From Molossus alvarezi (taxonomy: Eukaryota; Chordata; Mammalia; Chiroptera; Molossidae): a stretch of DNA of 64,000 nucleotides. Location: contig CM073888.1 in the NCBI GenBank assembly GCA_037176705.1, forward strand, positions 43,158,810-43,222,809. Reading direction: 5' to 3'. A program made the translations under genes and the position numbers. The notes beneath the pieces were generated by a model. The model did no database searches, was not told the origin of the DNA, and saw nothing but the letters and a program-made list of their open reading frames with translations. Positions 47,546-57,306 of the stretch are shown piece by piece. How positions within the stretch are numbered: the stretch's first letter is position 1; each line of letters opens with the position of its first letter.

Positions 47546-49440
47546 ACACTAGGTTTTAAATAATTTAGACTCATGTATTGAAGTGTTCTGCTTATGTCTG
47601 ACCTTAATGTGGGTCTCCACTCTCACCTGAGCCTGCTTTCTTCTGACCCCTTCAGTTCTCCCTGTAAGTAGTGAACGTATTTCATTTTCTTTTTAGTGAG
47701 AACCATCTTCCTATTATATCAAGTGGGCAAATTTTTAATTTTCTGAGTTCATCAGCATTAATCCTATCATGTTCTTTTAACTCATCTTCCACAAGAAGCT
47801 TAAGATGCCCAGGTATTTGTTTATCCCCTGAACTGCCTAATTCCTATAGTGAATTATCAGTGTCCTGAAAATTACTGAAAACAAAGCAACCTACAAACAT
47901 GGGTAATTTTGGAATTGCTCTCATTTAGGAAAACCAAAAAATTGTAAATATGGAACAATTACAATTTCTTACAAATTTGAGATGGAATTCCTATAGGACT
48001 TCTAAATATTGAGTGGCTTTAGTAAGATAAAACTCTTCAGTTTATAAAACTCAGAGTTACATTCTATTTTGAGCCATGTACCTATTGTATGAGTTGAAGT
48101 AATACTGCAGATTCATACAGTGAACATCAATAATCATAGATACTTGGGTGGTACGTTTGTTGGGAGACAGTGAAATATAGTAGGAAACATTTAAAAACAT
48201 CACCACAGCTAGCTTCCGGATTTCAGTTTTCTCAACCATAATTTCTTGCAAGGATTCAGTAGGTGACTGGATATGGAGGTATAAACTTACACGTTTTGCA
48301 AAACAAGGCAGTATTTTATAGTAGGGACAGCTAGGGTGCTCTATCATCGCCCATAAAAGACCTTCAATGGAAGGCTCAAATTCAGCTTTTGAAGTTTTTA
48401 CTAAAGTATGTATTTATGTATTTGTAGCAAAAGAATATGAATCAAGTTCATATTTGTTCATTTTGTGTACATTTTTCTCCTGGCTCCTCTGAAAGACTTG
48501 GAGCAGAAGTCTTGGTGTGATGGTAAGCTTGAAAATTACAATTTCATCATGGATTCTAGAATCCAGTTACATACTAACAAATATGATTTTTACAGGTACT
48601 TATGAGCATAATAACTTCACAACTTTTACATTTAGAGTCTTTTCTTTGCCTTCAGCAAACATGGATGATGTCTTTTCACCCCAATTTCATAAATCACTAT
48701 CTAAAATTATCTGAGTTAAGTAATCCAGACTCCAGTGGTTGTGGTTATGGTTTTTATTGTGATTGGATGTATTTAGTAATGGTTGTGGGTATTTTAATTT
48801 ACTAGTATTAAATAACTCTGAATATCATTACAGACTAAGATATGGGGTCTCTTTTTGGAAAATATGTATAGTCCGGTCCACTCACCAGGATTGTGTCTCC
48901 TGGCCACCAGTGCCTTCCTACTCCAGCCCATTCTCTATTTGATCAGAGTGACCTCCCTTTAAAAAAAAGTCAGATTTTATGCCTCTCTTTAGCTTCAAGT
49001 CCGCCTGTAACCTCTCCATAAATAAAAAAAGGTTGGTTTGGGTCATAGGCTTAGGAGCATGAAACCATCCGAGTTCTGGCCTACCATTTTTCTGCACGGC
49101 ATGTCACCTCTCTGACTCTCACTTCTCTAATTTACAAACTAAAGCATCTCCAGGATTTCCATCTATGAGGGTTTAGGGTGAATAGTGTGAATAGAAGGAA
49201 GTGTGAGTCTGTTAAAACTATGTATTTGCTTAGCAAGCACATGATTTTTCTCAATGTACAATGTATTTGTGGAGGGCTATTAACAAACACCATTCACCTG
49301 AGCCATCCATTCACTCCTGGCACTTGAGTATCACCTACCTTTCAGAATATGAGGTTTAAATTATGTCTAGATTATATGAAGAAGGCAGCAGGTATTATTA
49401 CTAATAAAGAAGTGCCCAAGTGGGAGAATGTTCTTTCTAT
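47546..49440. other. Intergenic sequence, no gene
   Basis: No young repeats. 48880-49040 has L2-like and 49040-49170 MIR-like wording, both weak. ORFs here are short and unsupported. Confidence 0.4.
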
Positions 49441-49454
49441 AAATCACAGCAATT

Positions 49455-49663
49455 AAGCCCGACTGGTGTGGCTCACTGGTTGAGAGTTGGTCGACCCATG
49501 CACCAGGAGGTCGCTGGTTCGATTTCTGGTTGTGGGCCTGATCCCCAGTGCGGGGCATGCAGGTGGCGGCCAGTTGATATTCTCTCTCATCGATGTTTCT
49601 ATTTTTCTCCCTCTCCCTTCCTCTCTCTCTAAAATCAATAAAGAAAAAAATTAAAATAAAATG
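49455..49663 (+). mobile_element. VES SINE (B-like subtype)
   Basis: The head 'gcccgactggtgtggctcactgg', body 'gatccccagtgcggggcatgc', and tail 'aaatcaataaagaaaaaaa'. TSD acagcaatta (49445-49454 and 49664-49673). Confidence 0.93.
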
Positions 49664-49831
49664 ACAGCAATTATCACTATTCTGTATCATTCACACTGAA
49701 GTTCTAATTAACTAACAATTACTCCACCCAGATTGCCTGTTCAACTGGTGCTCAAAGGAAAAGGTTGAGAATTGGCTCTTATCCAACTCCTCACACTTTC
49801 TCAAATTTGCCGTATAATTTGACAACTCTGG

Positions 49832-50076
49832 CCCTGGCCGGTTTGGCTCAGCGGTTAGAGTGTCCGCCTTCGGTCCGGAGATGCCCGGGTTCGGTTCCCG
49901 CTAAGGGCATGTACCTCGGTTGCAGTTTGTCCCCGGCCCTGGTTGGTCGTGCGGGTGGCAGCCACTCGATGTGTCCCTTTCACATCGATGTTTCCCTCTC
50001 TCTCTCTTCCTCTCTCTCCCTCCCACTCTGCCTGTACAAAAAATGGAAAAATGTCCTCGGATGAGGATTAAAAAAA

Positions 50077-50114
<38 letters not shown>
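49832..50114 (+). mobile_element. VES SINE (A-like subtype), very young
   Basis: Full-length, with a perfect 18-bp TSD ataatttgacaactctgg (49814-49831 and 50115-50132). The tail is an uninterrupted (AAAT)n array at about 50068-50114. Confidence 0.97.
50068..50114. repeat. (AAAT)n array, SINE tail
   Basis: About 11 AAAT units grown from the poly(A) tail of the preceding VES copy. Confidence 0.9.
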
Positions 50115-50116
<2 letters not shown>

Positions 50117-50409
50117 AATTTGACAACTCTGGGTTTTCCCACATGGTGTCCTGTTTTTATGGCTTGTCATCTCCTACCTGACAAACTCCTCTACACATTC
50201 TTCAAGACCTATCCCAACATACACATTTGGTCTTCCTGGCACATCATTCACGAGGTTGGGATATAATTTGCAATCTGTCTTCCCCCATTAGACTGAATTA
50301 TCTGATGGAAGAATCTTGTTTATAGATGTTAAGGTGGGCATAGTATGTGTTTCTATATGTGATAATTGTTGATTGAAGAAATTCCTTCAATATCTGAAGC
50401 ATCACTGTA

Positions 50410-50538
50410 TAGGATGAGGCGAAAGTAGATTCACAGTTGTGAGTATGGAAAACAATTTTTTCTTGTATTATTATTTATTAATTATTGTATTATTTTCCAT
50501 ACAAACAACTGTAAACCTACTTTTGTCCCAACCTGCAT
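50410..50538. mobile_element. Palindromic mariner-type MITE
   Basis: The left arm 'gaggcgaaagtagattcaca' and the reverse complement of the right arm 'gggacaaaagtaggtttaca' match. They continue through gttg and gtatggaaaa, about 40 bp per arm around an AT-rich centre (ttattatttattaattattg). The whole 129 bp would fold as a hairpin. TA dinucleotides lie at the left edge. MADE1-like in design. No ORF. Confidence 0.75.
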
Positions 50539-50603
50539 GTGATTTTGTTTTATCCCAGATATATTACTGAGTACATATTAAAAAACCTTTAAAAATCCAT
50601 TTG

Positions 50604-50791
50604 AGCCCTGGCCCATTTGGCTCAGTTTGCTGGGTATACTCTCATGCACTGAAGGGTTGCAGGTTTGATCGCTGGTGGTAGGCATGCAGGAGGCAGCCGA
50701 TCAATGTTTTGTTCTCACACATGAATTTTTTTTTCTCTCTCTTTCCCTTCTTTTCTCTCTAAAAATCAATAAAAACATATTGAAAATAAAA
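50604..50791 (+). mobile_element. VES SINE, old and shortened
   Basis: The head 'gccctggcccatttggctcagtt', body 'ggtggtaggcatgcaggagg', and tail 'aaaatcaataaaaacatattg'. No TSD identified. Confidence 0.85.
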
Positions 50792-50794
50792 ATA

Positions 50795-51250
50795 AGCCTA
50801 GACCTACATTCATACCTTATACAAAAATTAACTCAAGGAAAGAGATAAACTAAAGAATTTGTATGCATATTTGCATAACCAATGGACACAGACAACAGCG
50901 TAGTGAAGGCAAGGGAGGGGGGGGAGGGGGAGCGCTAAGAGGAGGGTGTCAATGGAGGAAAAAAGGAAAGATATCTGTAATACTTTCAACAATAATATAT
51001 TTAAAGCCAAAAAAATTAACTCAAAGTCATAGATGTAAATGCAAAGCATTAAAGCAAAAAGACTACAACAACAACAGCATAAAACACAGTGACAATTGTA
51101 GATCCTGGCAAGGAAACAGGAAAACTGGATCTCATACATTGCTGCTGGGAATATAGAAGAATAAAGCCACCTGGTAAATAATTTGGCATTCTCTTTTAAA
51201 ACCATACATTTATTATACAATGCAGCAATCACTCTTAACATTTATTCTAG
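50795..51250 (+). repeat. Old L1M 3' region, sense, split by a younger L1 tail
   Basis: 'ccttatacaaaaattaactcaa' resumes after 51010 with 'agtcatagatgtaaatgc', then 'ctggatctcatacattgctg' and 'tgcagcaatcactcttaac'. This is typical of the region where L1M ORF2 meets the 3'UTR. Confidence 0.65.
50837..51010 (+). mobile_element. Strongly 5'-truncated L1 3'UTR insertion, sense
   Basis: 'aaccaatggacacagacaac' and a G-rich block, the reverse complement of the 3'UTRs seen elsewhere here. Perfect 14-bp TSD aaaaattaactcaa (50823-50836 and 51011-51024). About 174 bp. Confidence 0.85.
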
Positions 51251-51639
51251 AGAAATAAGAACAACTTATGTCTTAATAAAAACCTGAACATAATTGTTCA
51301 TGGCCTTAAACCAAGATTCTGTGTCCAGCAAAAATATCCATCAGAATAAATGTGAAAGACATTCTGAAGAGATGATTTAGGAGTGAAAAGACTAGTAGAC
51401 TGCCAATCACTTTTTGCTTTCATCAGTTCATATTTTAAAGAACTTAAGAGGAGAGACATGGACTGTTATATTTACTCAGCTCTTTAGCCTTTCTGTTGTT
51501 TTTCCTTAATTTTTCAAGTTTAAATTTCCCTCTGGTACTTATCTTTACCCTGAATAATTTTTTTTTAAGTATTCTTAAGTCAGGTAAGATCAAGTCCCTC
51601 TCAAAGTTATAACAATGCCTGGTAGAAAAAACAACAACA

Positions 51640-53225
51640 TATCGATGTAATACATATGACAACTATAACATAAAAGGGGGAGGGCAAAACAACCTATAAT
51701 TTTAAGAATACCTAACAACAGTCAAATACACATTCTTTTCAAGTTCAGATGGAACATTCACCAAGATGATCTATTTTGGGCCCTAAAACAACCCTAAGGA
51801 ACTTTTTGAAATTTAAATCATACTAAGTATGTTTTCTGAACATAATAGAATTAAACTAGAAATCAATAACAAACATATCTTGTAAGGAAGGGAATTAGAA
51901 AATATTTTGAATGGAATAGAAATGAAAAAGCACAGCATACCAAAATATGTGTGATGTAGGTAAAGTAGGGCTTAGGGGAAATTTATAACATTAAATGCTT
52001 GTAAGTGAAGAGCAGTGTCAAGTCATCTAAGAGTCTACTTTAAAGGACTATTTTTAAAAAGAGCAAATTAAACCAAAGGAAGTAGAAGGAAACAAGAGCA
52101 GAGATCAGTAAAATAAAAAACGGTTAAAAAAAATAAAACCAAAAGCTGGTTCTTTGCTAAGATCAACAAAATGAATAAACCTCTAACCACAATGATGAAG
52201 AAAAATAAAGAGAAGACAAAAATGATATATGTCAGAATTGAAAGGAGACATCACTACAGAATATACAGATATTATAAGAATAAAGGAATACTACAAACAA
52301 CTTTATGAATTTGAAAACCTCAATGAAAAGAACAAATTCCTAAGAGAGAAAAACTAAAAAGACTCACTCAAGACAAAATAGATAACCTGAACAGTCTTAT
52401 AGCTACCAAAAGAACTGAATTTGTAGCAAGTTTTCCAACAAAGAAAATTTCAGGTCTAGCTCCACTGGTGAGTTCTACCAAACACTTATGGAATAAATAA
52501 TACTGATTATAACACTGTAAATTTCGGGGGGGGGGAGATCAGGAGGAAATCTTTGTGGCTATGAGTTAGGCAAAGATATCATAATTAATATGCCAAAAGC
52601 ATGATACAAAAAAATTATCAATTTAGACTTCATGAAAATTGCAAGACTTCTATTCTGCAAAAGACACTTGTTAGAGAATTAAAAGACAAGCCACAGACTG
52701 GGAGAAAATCTTTGTAACTGATATATCTGGTAAAAGACTTGTACCTAAATATAAAAAGAATATCTCGATATTCAACAATAAAGAAACACCTCAATCTGTT
52801 GAAAACAGGAAAGAACTTTGAACAGGCATTTCACCAAAGAAGATATATGAATGAATATAAACAGGTTAAAAGATGCTCAGCATCATAAGTCATTAGAGAA
52901 ACGCAAAATAAACCCACAAAGTAATACACCAACTAGAATGGCTAAAACTGACAATACCAAGTTTCAGTGAGGTTGTGCAGCAGCTGGAACTCTCACACAT
53001 TACTGGTGAGAATGCAAAATGGTACAGCCACTCAGCGAAGAGTCTGGCAGTTTTTTTAAAGTTAAATACATATTAACCATACCACCCAGTAATCCCACTT
53101 CTAGGTATTTACCTGAGAGAAATGAAAACTTAATTGATTCATAGGTTCATAGAATTCATCATACTATATACCTCCCAAAATGATAATTTTGTTGTATATA
53201 AATTATACCTAAATTTAAAAAAATA
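51640..53225 (+). repeat. Old L1M, ORF2 endonuclease joined to 3'UTR
   Basis: Sense order: 'acacattcttttcaagttcag', 'aaactagaaatcaataacaaac', 'aaaagctggttctttgctaag', 'ctccactggtgagttctacc'. Then at about 52500-52535 it jumps to 'ttcatgaaaattgcaagac' and 'ggtgagaatgcaaaatggtac', ending in an A-rich tail. The RT core is absent. Stops throughout. Confidence 0.7.
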
Positions 53226-53289
53226 AAACCTCTAAACCCCTCCCTCCCCCAAGCCTTGAAGAAGTTTTATTGTTCCCTCCCCCCAACCC

Positions 53290-53697
53290 CTGACCTTTGG
53301 CTAAGACAGAAGAGGTGATTTATTGTACATGTTACATTCAACCACAACGGAGAACAGAATGTCACAGGTCCAGGGCAAAGGACCAAGAAGGAGTGCTTTT
53401 CTAAGAGCAGGGTGGATGTCTCAAAAGGGGTTGCAGACATCAGATAGCATGTATGTTCTAGATCCATCTAGAAGTTCTAGACAGCAGGCATGCAGTCCAA
53501 CAGTTGGTACCAGTGTCCCTGGCCCCTGGCTTCCCTATTTCTGCTCCTGTGGCTTCCACGGGTACACTAGCGGTTTGCTTGGATATCTGCCTCATTTTTC
53601 TTCTTTCGTGCTTCAGCCTGCACATTAATTTCTTCCTCCACTTGGCTCTCATGGTGCAGAGGTTTCTAAGAAGATGACGCTAAGGCCAAGAGCAAAG
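53290..53697 (-). pseudogene. RPL41P: RPL41 processed pseudogene
   Basis: The reverse strand has an intronless copy of the ribosomal protein L41 mRNA: 5'UTR (ggccttagcgtcatcttctt), ATG at 53652, MRAKWRKK..RLK..RRKMRQ.SK, then the 3'UTR (gtggaagccacaggagcaga; gactgcatgcctgctgtcta; ccagggca..gacattctg; aataaatcacctcttc). L41 is a 25-residue, very basic large-subunit protein. Residues R9, R11, R15, K16 and R23 are changed. The stop TAA is CAA (53577-53575), so the frame reads on to 53458. No introns are left, which indicates L1-mediated retroposition. It should be non-functional. Confidence 0.9.
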
Positions 53698-53769
53698 TTT
53701 CACTGTTGAATTTTATTTATCACACACTTAAGGAAAAAAAAATACTAATCTTACACAAACATTTTAGTC

Positions 53770-54375
53770 TTGAATTCATTTATTTATACTCAGATTTTTA
53801 TTTCCTTCCTTGTACTAACTTTGGGCTTCATTTATTGTTTTAGTTGTTCCTTGAGGTGTAAATTTAGGTTGTTTACTAAGAGCTCTATTTTTCTCTGATG
53901 AAAGCATTTGTCACTATGAACTCCCCTCTCAGAACTGCTTTTGCTGCATCCCAAAAGTTTAGTATGTTGTGTTGTTGTGTTTCTATGTTCATTTGTCTCG
54001 AGATTTAAAAAATTTTTCCTTTGATTCATTTTTTTGACCATTGGTTGTTCAGAAGCATGTTGTTTAATCTCCACATATTTGTGAATTTTTCAGCCTTCCA
54101 CTTATAATTAACTTCTGGTTTCATACCACTGTACTCAGAAAAGATACTTGATATGATTTCAATCTTAGCTTTATTAATACTTGCTTTATGGCCTAACATA
54201 TGCTCTATCCTGGAGAATGTTCCATGTGCACCTGAGAAGAAGATGTGTCTGCTGCTGTTGAATGAAATGTACAGTAAGTGTCTGTTAGGTCCATCTGATC
54301 TAATGTGTAGTTTAAGTCCAATGACTCATTATTGATTTTCTGTCTGGATGATCTACCCATTGTTAAAAGTGAAAA
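53770..54375 (-). repeat. L1 ORF2 fragment (endonuclease-RT linker), antisense
   Basis: The reverse reading has LETNEHRNTTTQ and FHQRKIELLVNNLNLHLKEQ, and continues through 'gcacatggaacattctccagg'. This is the post-endonuclease linker of ORF2. No 3' end is present, so it is a fragment. Frames are broken. Confidence 0.75.
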
Positions 54376-54659
54376 GATTTAATAAATGTTTAAGTTATAA
54401 TAAAAACCTAAGAAATATTTCCCCTAAGACTGTCATGGGTCCTCTAAACTACTCCATGTATGCTTAACCCACCCATGCAGTGAATCCCCCTTCTATGATC
54501 AAGTGTGAGAAGCACTGGATTGGTGAATTAGCTTTTCTCTTTAGTGATGTCATCTCTGATATTAATATGTTCCAGCAGACAGATGATGTACATGGAATAT
54601 TGGTATAATACTCCTGAATCTGTTTTTTTTCTCTACCTCTGCTATCCCCTCTTCACATC

Positions 54660-54895
54660 CTTTAGAGAGGCACCATGCTGCTGGTTGAAAGTGTGAGCCA
54701 TGGAGCCAACTTCCTGGGTTCATATCCCGGCTACATCACGTCATAGCTATTTAGTTTGGAGAATTTTACTTAACCTTTCCCCTCTTGAGTCTCTTCATCT
54801 GTAAAATGAATATAATACTCTTTATTATATAGGGTTATTATAAGGACTATATACGAATATTTGTCAAATGCTTACATGTGCCAACTTAATTGGGT
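54660..54895 (+). repeat. MIR SINE
   Basis: 'gtgtgagccatggagccaac', 'cctgggttcatatcccggc', 'cttcatctgtaaaatgaat', then 'agggttattataaggacta'. Clear MIR core order. Confidence 0.8.
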
Positions 54896-55392
54896 TTCTT
54901 TTTCTTAGCTAGAACATACTAAGTGTGATATAAATATTTGTGAAATAAACCTTTCTCTCAAAGAGAGGTGGGAAGAGTCCTTGAAACAATAGGTCTTGTC
55001 TCCTCTCTCTCAAGCTCTCTCCAGGTTTCTCTCTGGCTGCCCCTCCTTCACTCAACAAATACTTACGGAGCACCTTCTATGTGCCAGGTACTATTTTAGA
55101 CTGGTGATTATATTTTGCATTAAAAAGCATCATTTCTGTCTTCTTACAATACAATGAAACAAATCAGTACCTGAGCAGGTTATCGCAATGCAGTAAGATA
55201 GGAAGAGGGGAGGGGAAGGTAGAAATGCAAATTATTCTATCTATCCTCTCTGTTTCTCTTTCTGTCTCTAGGGGTATCACCTTGCTCTCTCTTTCTCTCT
55301 CTCTATCTCTGTATATGCCTCTTGAAGAAAAACTAAAAAGTTTCCTGGTCGAAATACAGGAAGAACTGGCTATCTTCTATTAGAAAAGTTGA

Positions 55393-55639
55393 GCCCTGGC
55401 CGGTTTGGCTCAGCGGTTAGAGCGTCGACCTGCGGTCCTGAGAGACCCGGGTTCGGTTCCCGCTAAGGGCATGTACCTCGGTTGCAGTTTGTCCCCGGCC
55501 CTGGTCGGTCGTGCGGTGGCGGCCACTCGATGTGTTCCTTTCACATCGATGTTTCTCTCTCTCTCTCTGTTCCTCTCTCTCCCTCCCACTCTACCTGAAC
55601 AAAAAAATGAGAAAATGTCCTCGGGTGAGGATAAAAAAA
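55393..55639 (+). mobile_element. VES SINE (A-like subtype)
   Basis: Full-length, TSD agaaaagttga (55382-55392 and 55640-55650), with the tail tcctcgggtgaggataaaaa. Confidence 0.95.
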
Positions 55640-55712
55640 AGAAAAGTTGACAGGTATCAAGAATTACTATGATATTACAATTAATCTGAGATAGTCTGGT
55701 TGCAGTCAATTC

Positions 55713-55731
55713 TAGCCAGCAGGGGGTAGGA
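55713..55731 (+). promoter_or_regulatory. Candidate CTCF-binding motif
   Basis: tagccagcagggggtagga carries the CCASYAGRKGG core of the CTCF consensus. The final C of the core is T. Sequence match only; occupancy is unknown. Confidence 0.3.
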
Positions 55732-56308
55732 GTGTCCAGTTGTATAAATCACTACATTTATTTGATTTTTCCAAGACCTACATTAAAGTGCTTCTAATTT
55801 GATGTGTGAAGTCTTTTAATTTTTAAGCTGTATAATTGATGCATAGTAAAAATGAATATTTGTGCTGTCATGTTAAAACAGGTGAAATGGAATAAGTTTC
55901 TATGGATATGTTGATTTGTTTTCCCACAAGCATTTACCTTTTCCTTGGAACTCCAAATGACAAAATTTTCTGTGTTTACAATCAGCATATGCTCTCAATA
56001 CATCAGACCTCAACAGCTGGGCAACGTTGGACTTATTTAACTTCCCTGAGTTTTTGCTTAAGAAGTTTAAAAAGACTAAAGGCCATATTGGACTACCCAG
56101 AGAACCACACCCTCAGGTGTGGACACTATGGGGACGTGTCCAGTTGACACTGAAGGGCTAAGCAAGGGGTATCACCTTGCTCTCTGATCTCTTGGCTTTC
56201 TGCACTCACAATTGTTATAACGGAAGGCCATGCATTCCCAGAAGTCAGACCCAACTCAATTGTGTTAGAAGATTGGGTTTCTTTTTGGTTGTTTTTTTAT
56301 TTTGTTTT

Positions 56309-56560
56309 GTTTTTAAATCCTCACCCAAGAACATTTTCCATCCATTTTCAGACAGAGTGGGAGAGAGAGAGAGAGAGGAAGAGAGAGAGAGATGGGGGAG
56401 GAGAGAGAGAAAGAGAGAAACATCCATGTGAAAGAAATGCACCTCCCGCATGACCCTGACCAGGGCCAGGGACCGAACCGAAACTGAAGTATGTGCCCTT
56501 CACCAGAGTCGAACCTGCGACTCTTTGGTCCACTCTAACCACTGAGCAAACCAGCCAGGG
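56309..56560 (-). mobile_element. VES SINE, reversed, with expanded GA tract
   Basis: 'atcctcacccaagaacattt', a long gagaga tract (56360-56420), 'gaccctgaccagggccaggg', and a head ending 'aaccagccaggg'. Older, with a decayed box B. Confidence 0.85.
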
Positions 56561-56801
56561 AAAGGTTAGATTTCTTGTATGTTTCCAGGGAACTTACCTT
56601 TTATCCCTCTGTCTGATCATTGACATCTGACATTTTGCAAGGATCACTCTTAGGGTGTTCATTACCCTGTTTCTGCCAGGACTACTCTGGTCCTCAGAAC
56701 CTGCTTGATGGTTGCATGATAAGGCACTTATCTCTTTCCTTTGATCTGGATAGATGAGGGCCTTGTAGACACAGGATTTCCCATGTAAAAACTATGCCTG
56801 G

Positions 56802-57008
56802 CCAGGCCGGTGTGGCTTAATGGTTGAGTGTTGACCCGTGCTCCAAGAGGTCGCCGGTTTGATTCCTGGTCAGGACACATGCCCAGGTTGTGGGCCAAAT
56901 CCCCAGTAGAGGACATGCAGGAGGTGGCCAGTCGATATTCTCTCTCATCGATGTTTCTATCTCTCTCTCCCTCTCTCTTTTTTCTCTAAAATCAAAGAAA
57001 AAAAAAAA
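56802..57008 (+). mobile_element. VES SINE (B-like subtype) beside the U6 chimera
   Basis: The head 'ccaggccggtgtggcttaatgg', body 'aatccccagtagaggacatgc', and an A-rich tail. Perfect 15-bp TSD aaaaactatgcctgg (56787-56801 and 57009-57023). Confidence 0.93.
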
Positions 57009-57023
57009 AAAAACTATGCCTGG

Positions 57024-57130
57024 GTGCTCGCTTCAGCAGCACATATACGAACATTGGAATGATACAGAGAAGATTAGCAGGGCTCCTGTGCAAGGATGAC
57101 ACACTAATTTCTGAAGTGTTCCATATTTTT
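57024..57130 (+). pseudogene. U6 snRNA retrocopy (5' part of a U6-VES chimera)
   Basis: Exactly 107 nt, from gtgctcgcttcagcagcac to gtgttccatattttt, collinear with the whole spliceosomal U6 snRNA, including the terminal T5. About 12 substitutions, many C>T or G>A, include changes in and next to the 'acagagaagattagca' region. There is no U6-type promoter upstream: the 5' flank is a SINE tail. It is a retrocopy, not a gene. Confidence 0.9.
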
Positions 57131-57292
57131 GGTTGCAGTTGCGTCCCAAGCCCTGGTCAAGGTCCTGGGAGAGGCAACCAGTCAATGTGTCTCTTTCGTA
57201 TAGATGTTTCTCCGCCCCCCCCTTTCCTCCCACTCTGTCTGAAAATAGAAGGAAAAATATCCTCAGACAAGGATTTAAAAAAACAAACAAAT
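57131..57292 (+). mobile_element. VES SINE 3' half fused to U6
   Basis: It starts at ggttgcagtt, the internal VES position normally reached after box B, with no head. It continues 'ccaagccctggtcaaggtcc', a pyrimidine tract and 'atcctcagacaaggattt', ending A7. With the U6 copy it forms one unit flanked by aaaactatgcctgg (57010-57023) and aaaattaagcctgg (57293-57306). Confidence 0.9.
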
Positions 57293-57306
57293 AAAATTAA
57301 GCCTGG

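Noticed and set aside
55405..55650. ORFs reading MAQRLERRPAVLRDPGSVPAKG and similar at 20981, 38062, 38997, 40736, 49765, 55405 and 61311
   Set aside because: The same frame recurs in every A-type VES SINE; it is a by-product of the SINE sequence, not a protein family.
57024..57130. Functional U6 snRNA gene
   Set aside because: About a dozen substitutions, no upstream PSE/TATA (the 5' flank is a SINE tail) and fusion to VES at the 3' end.
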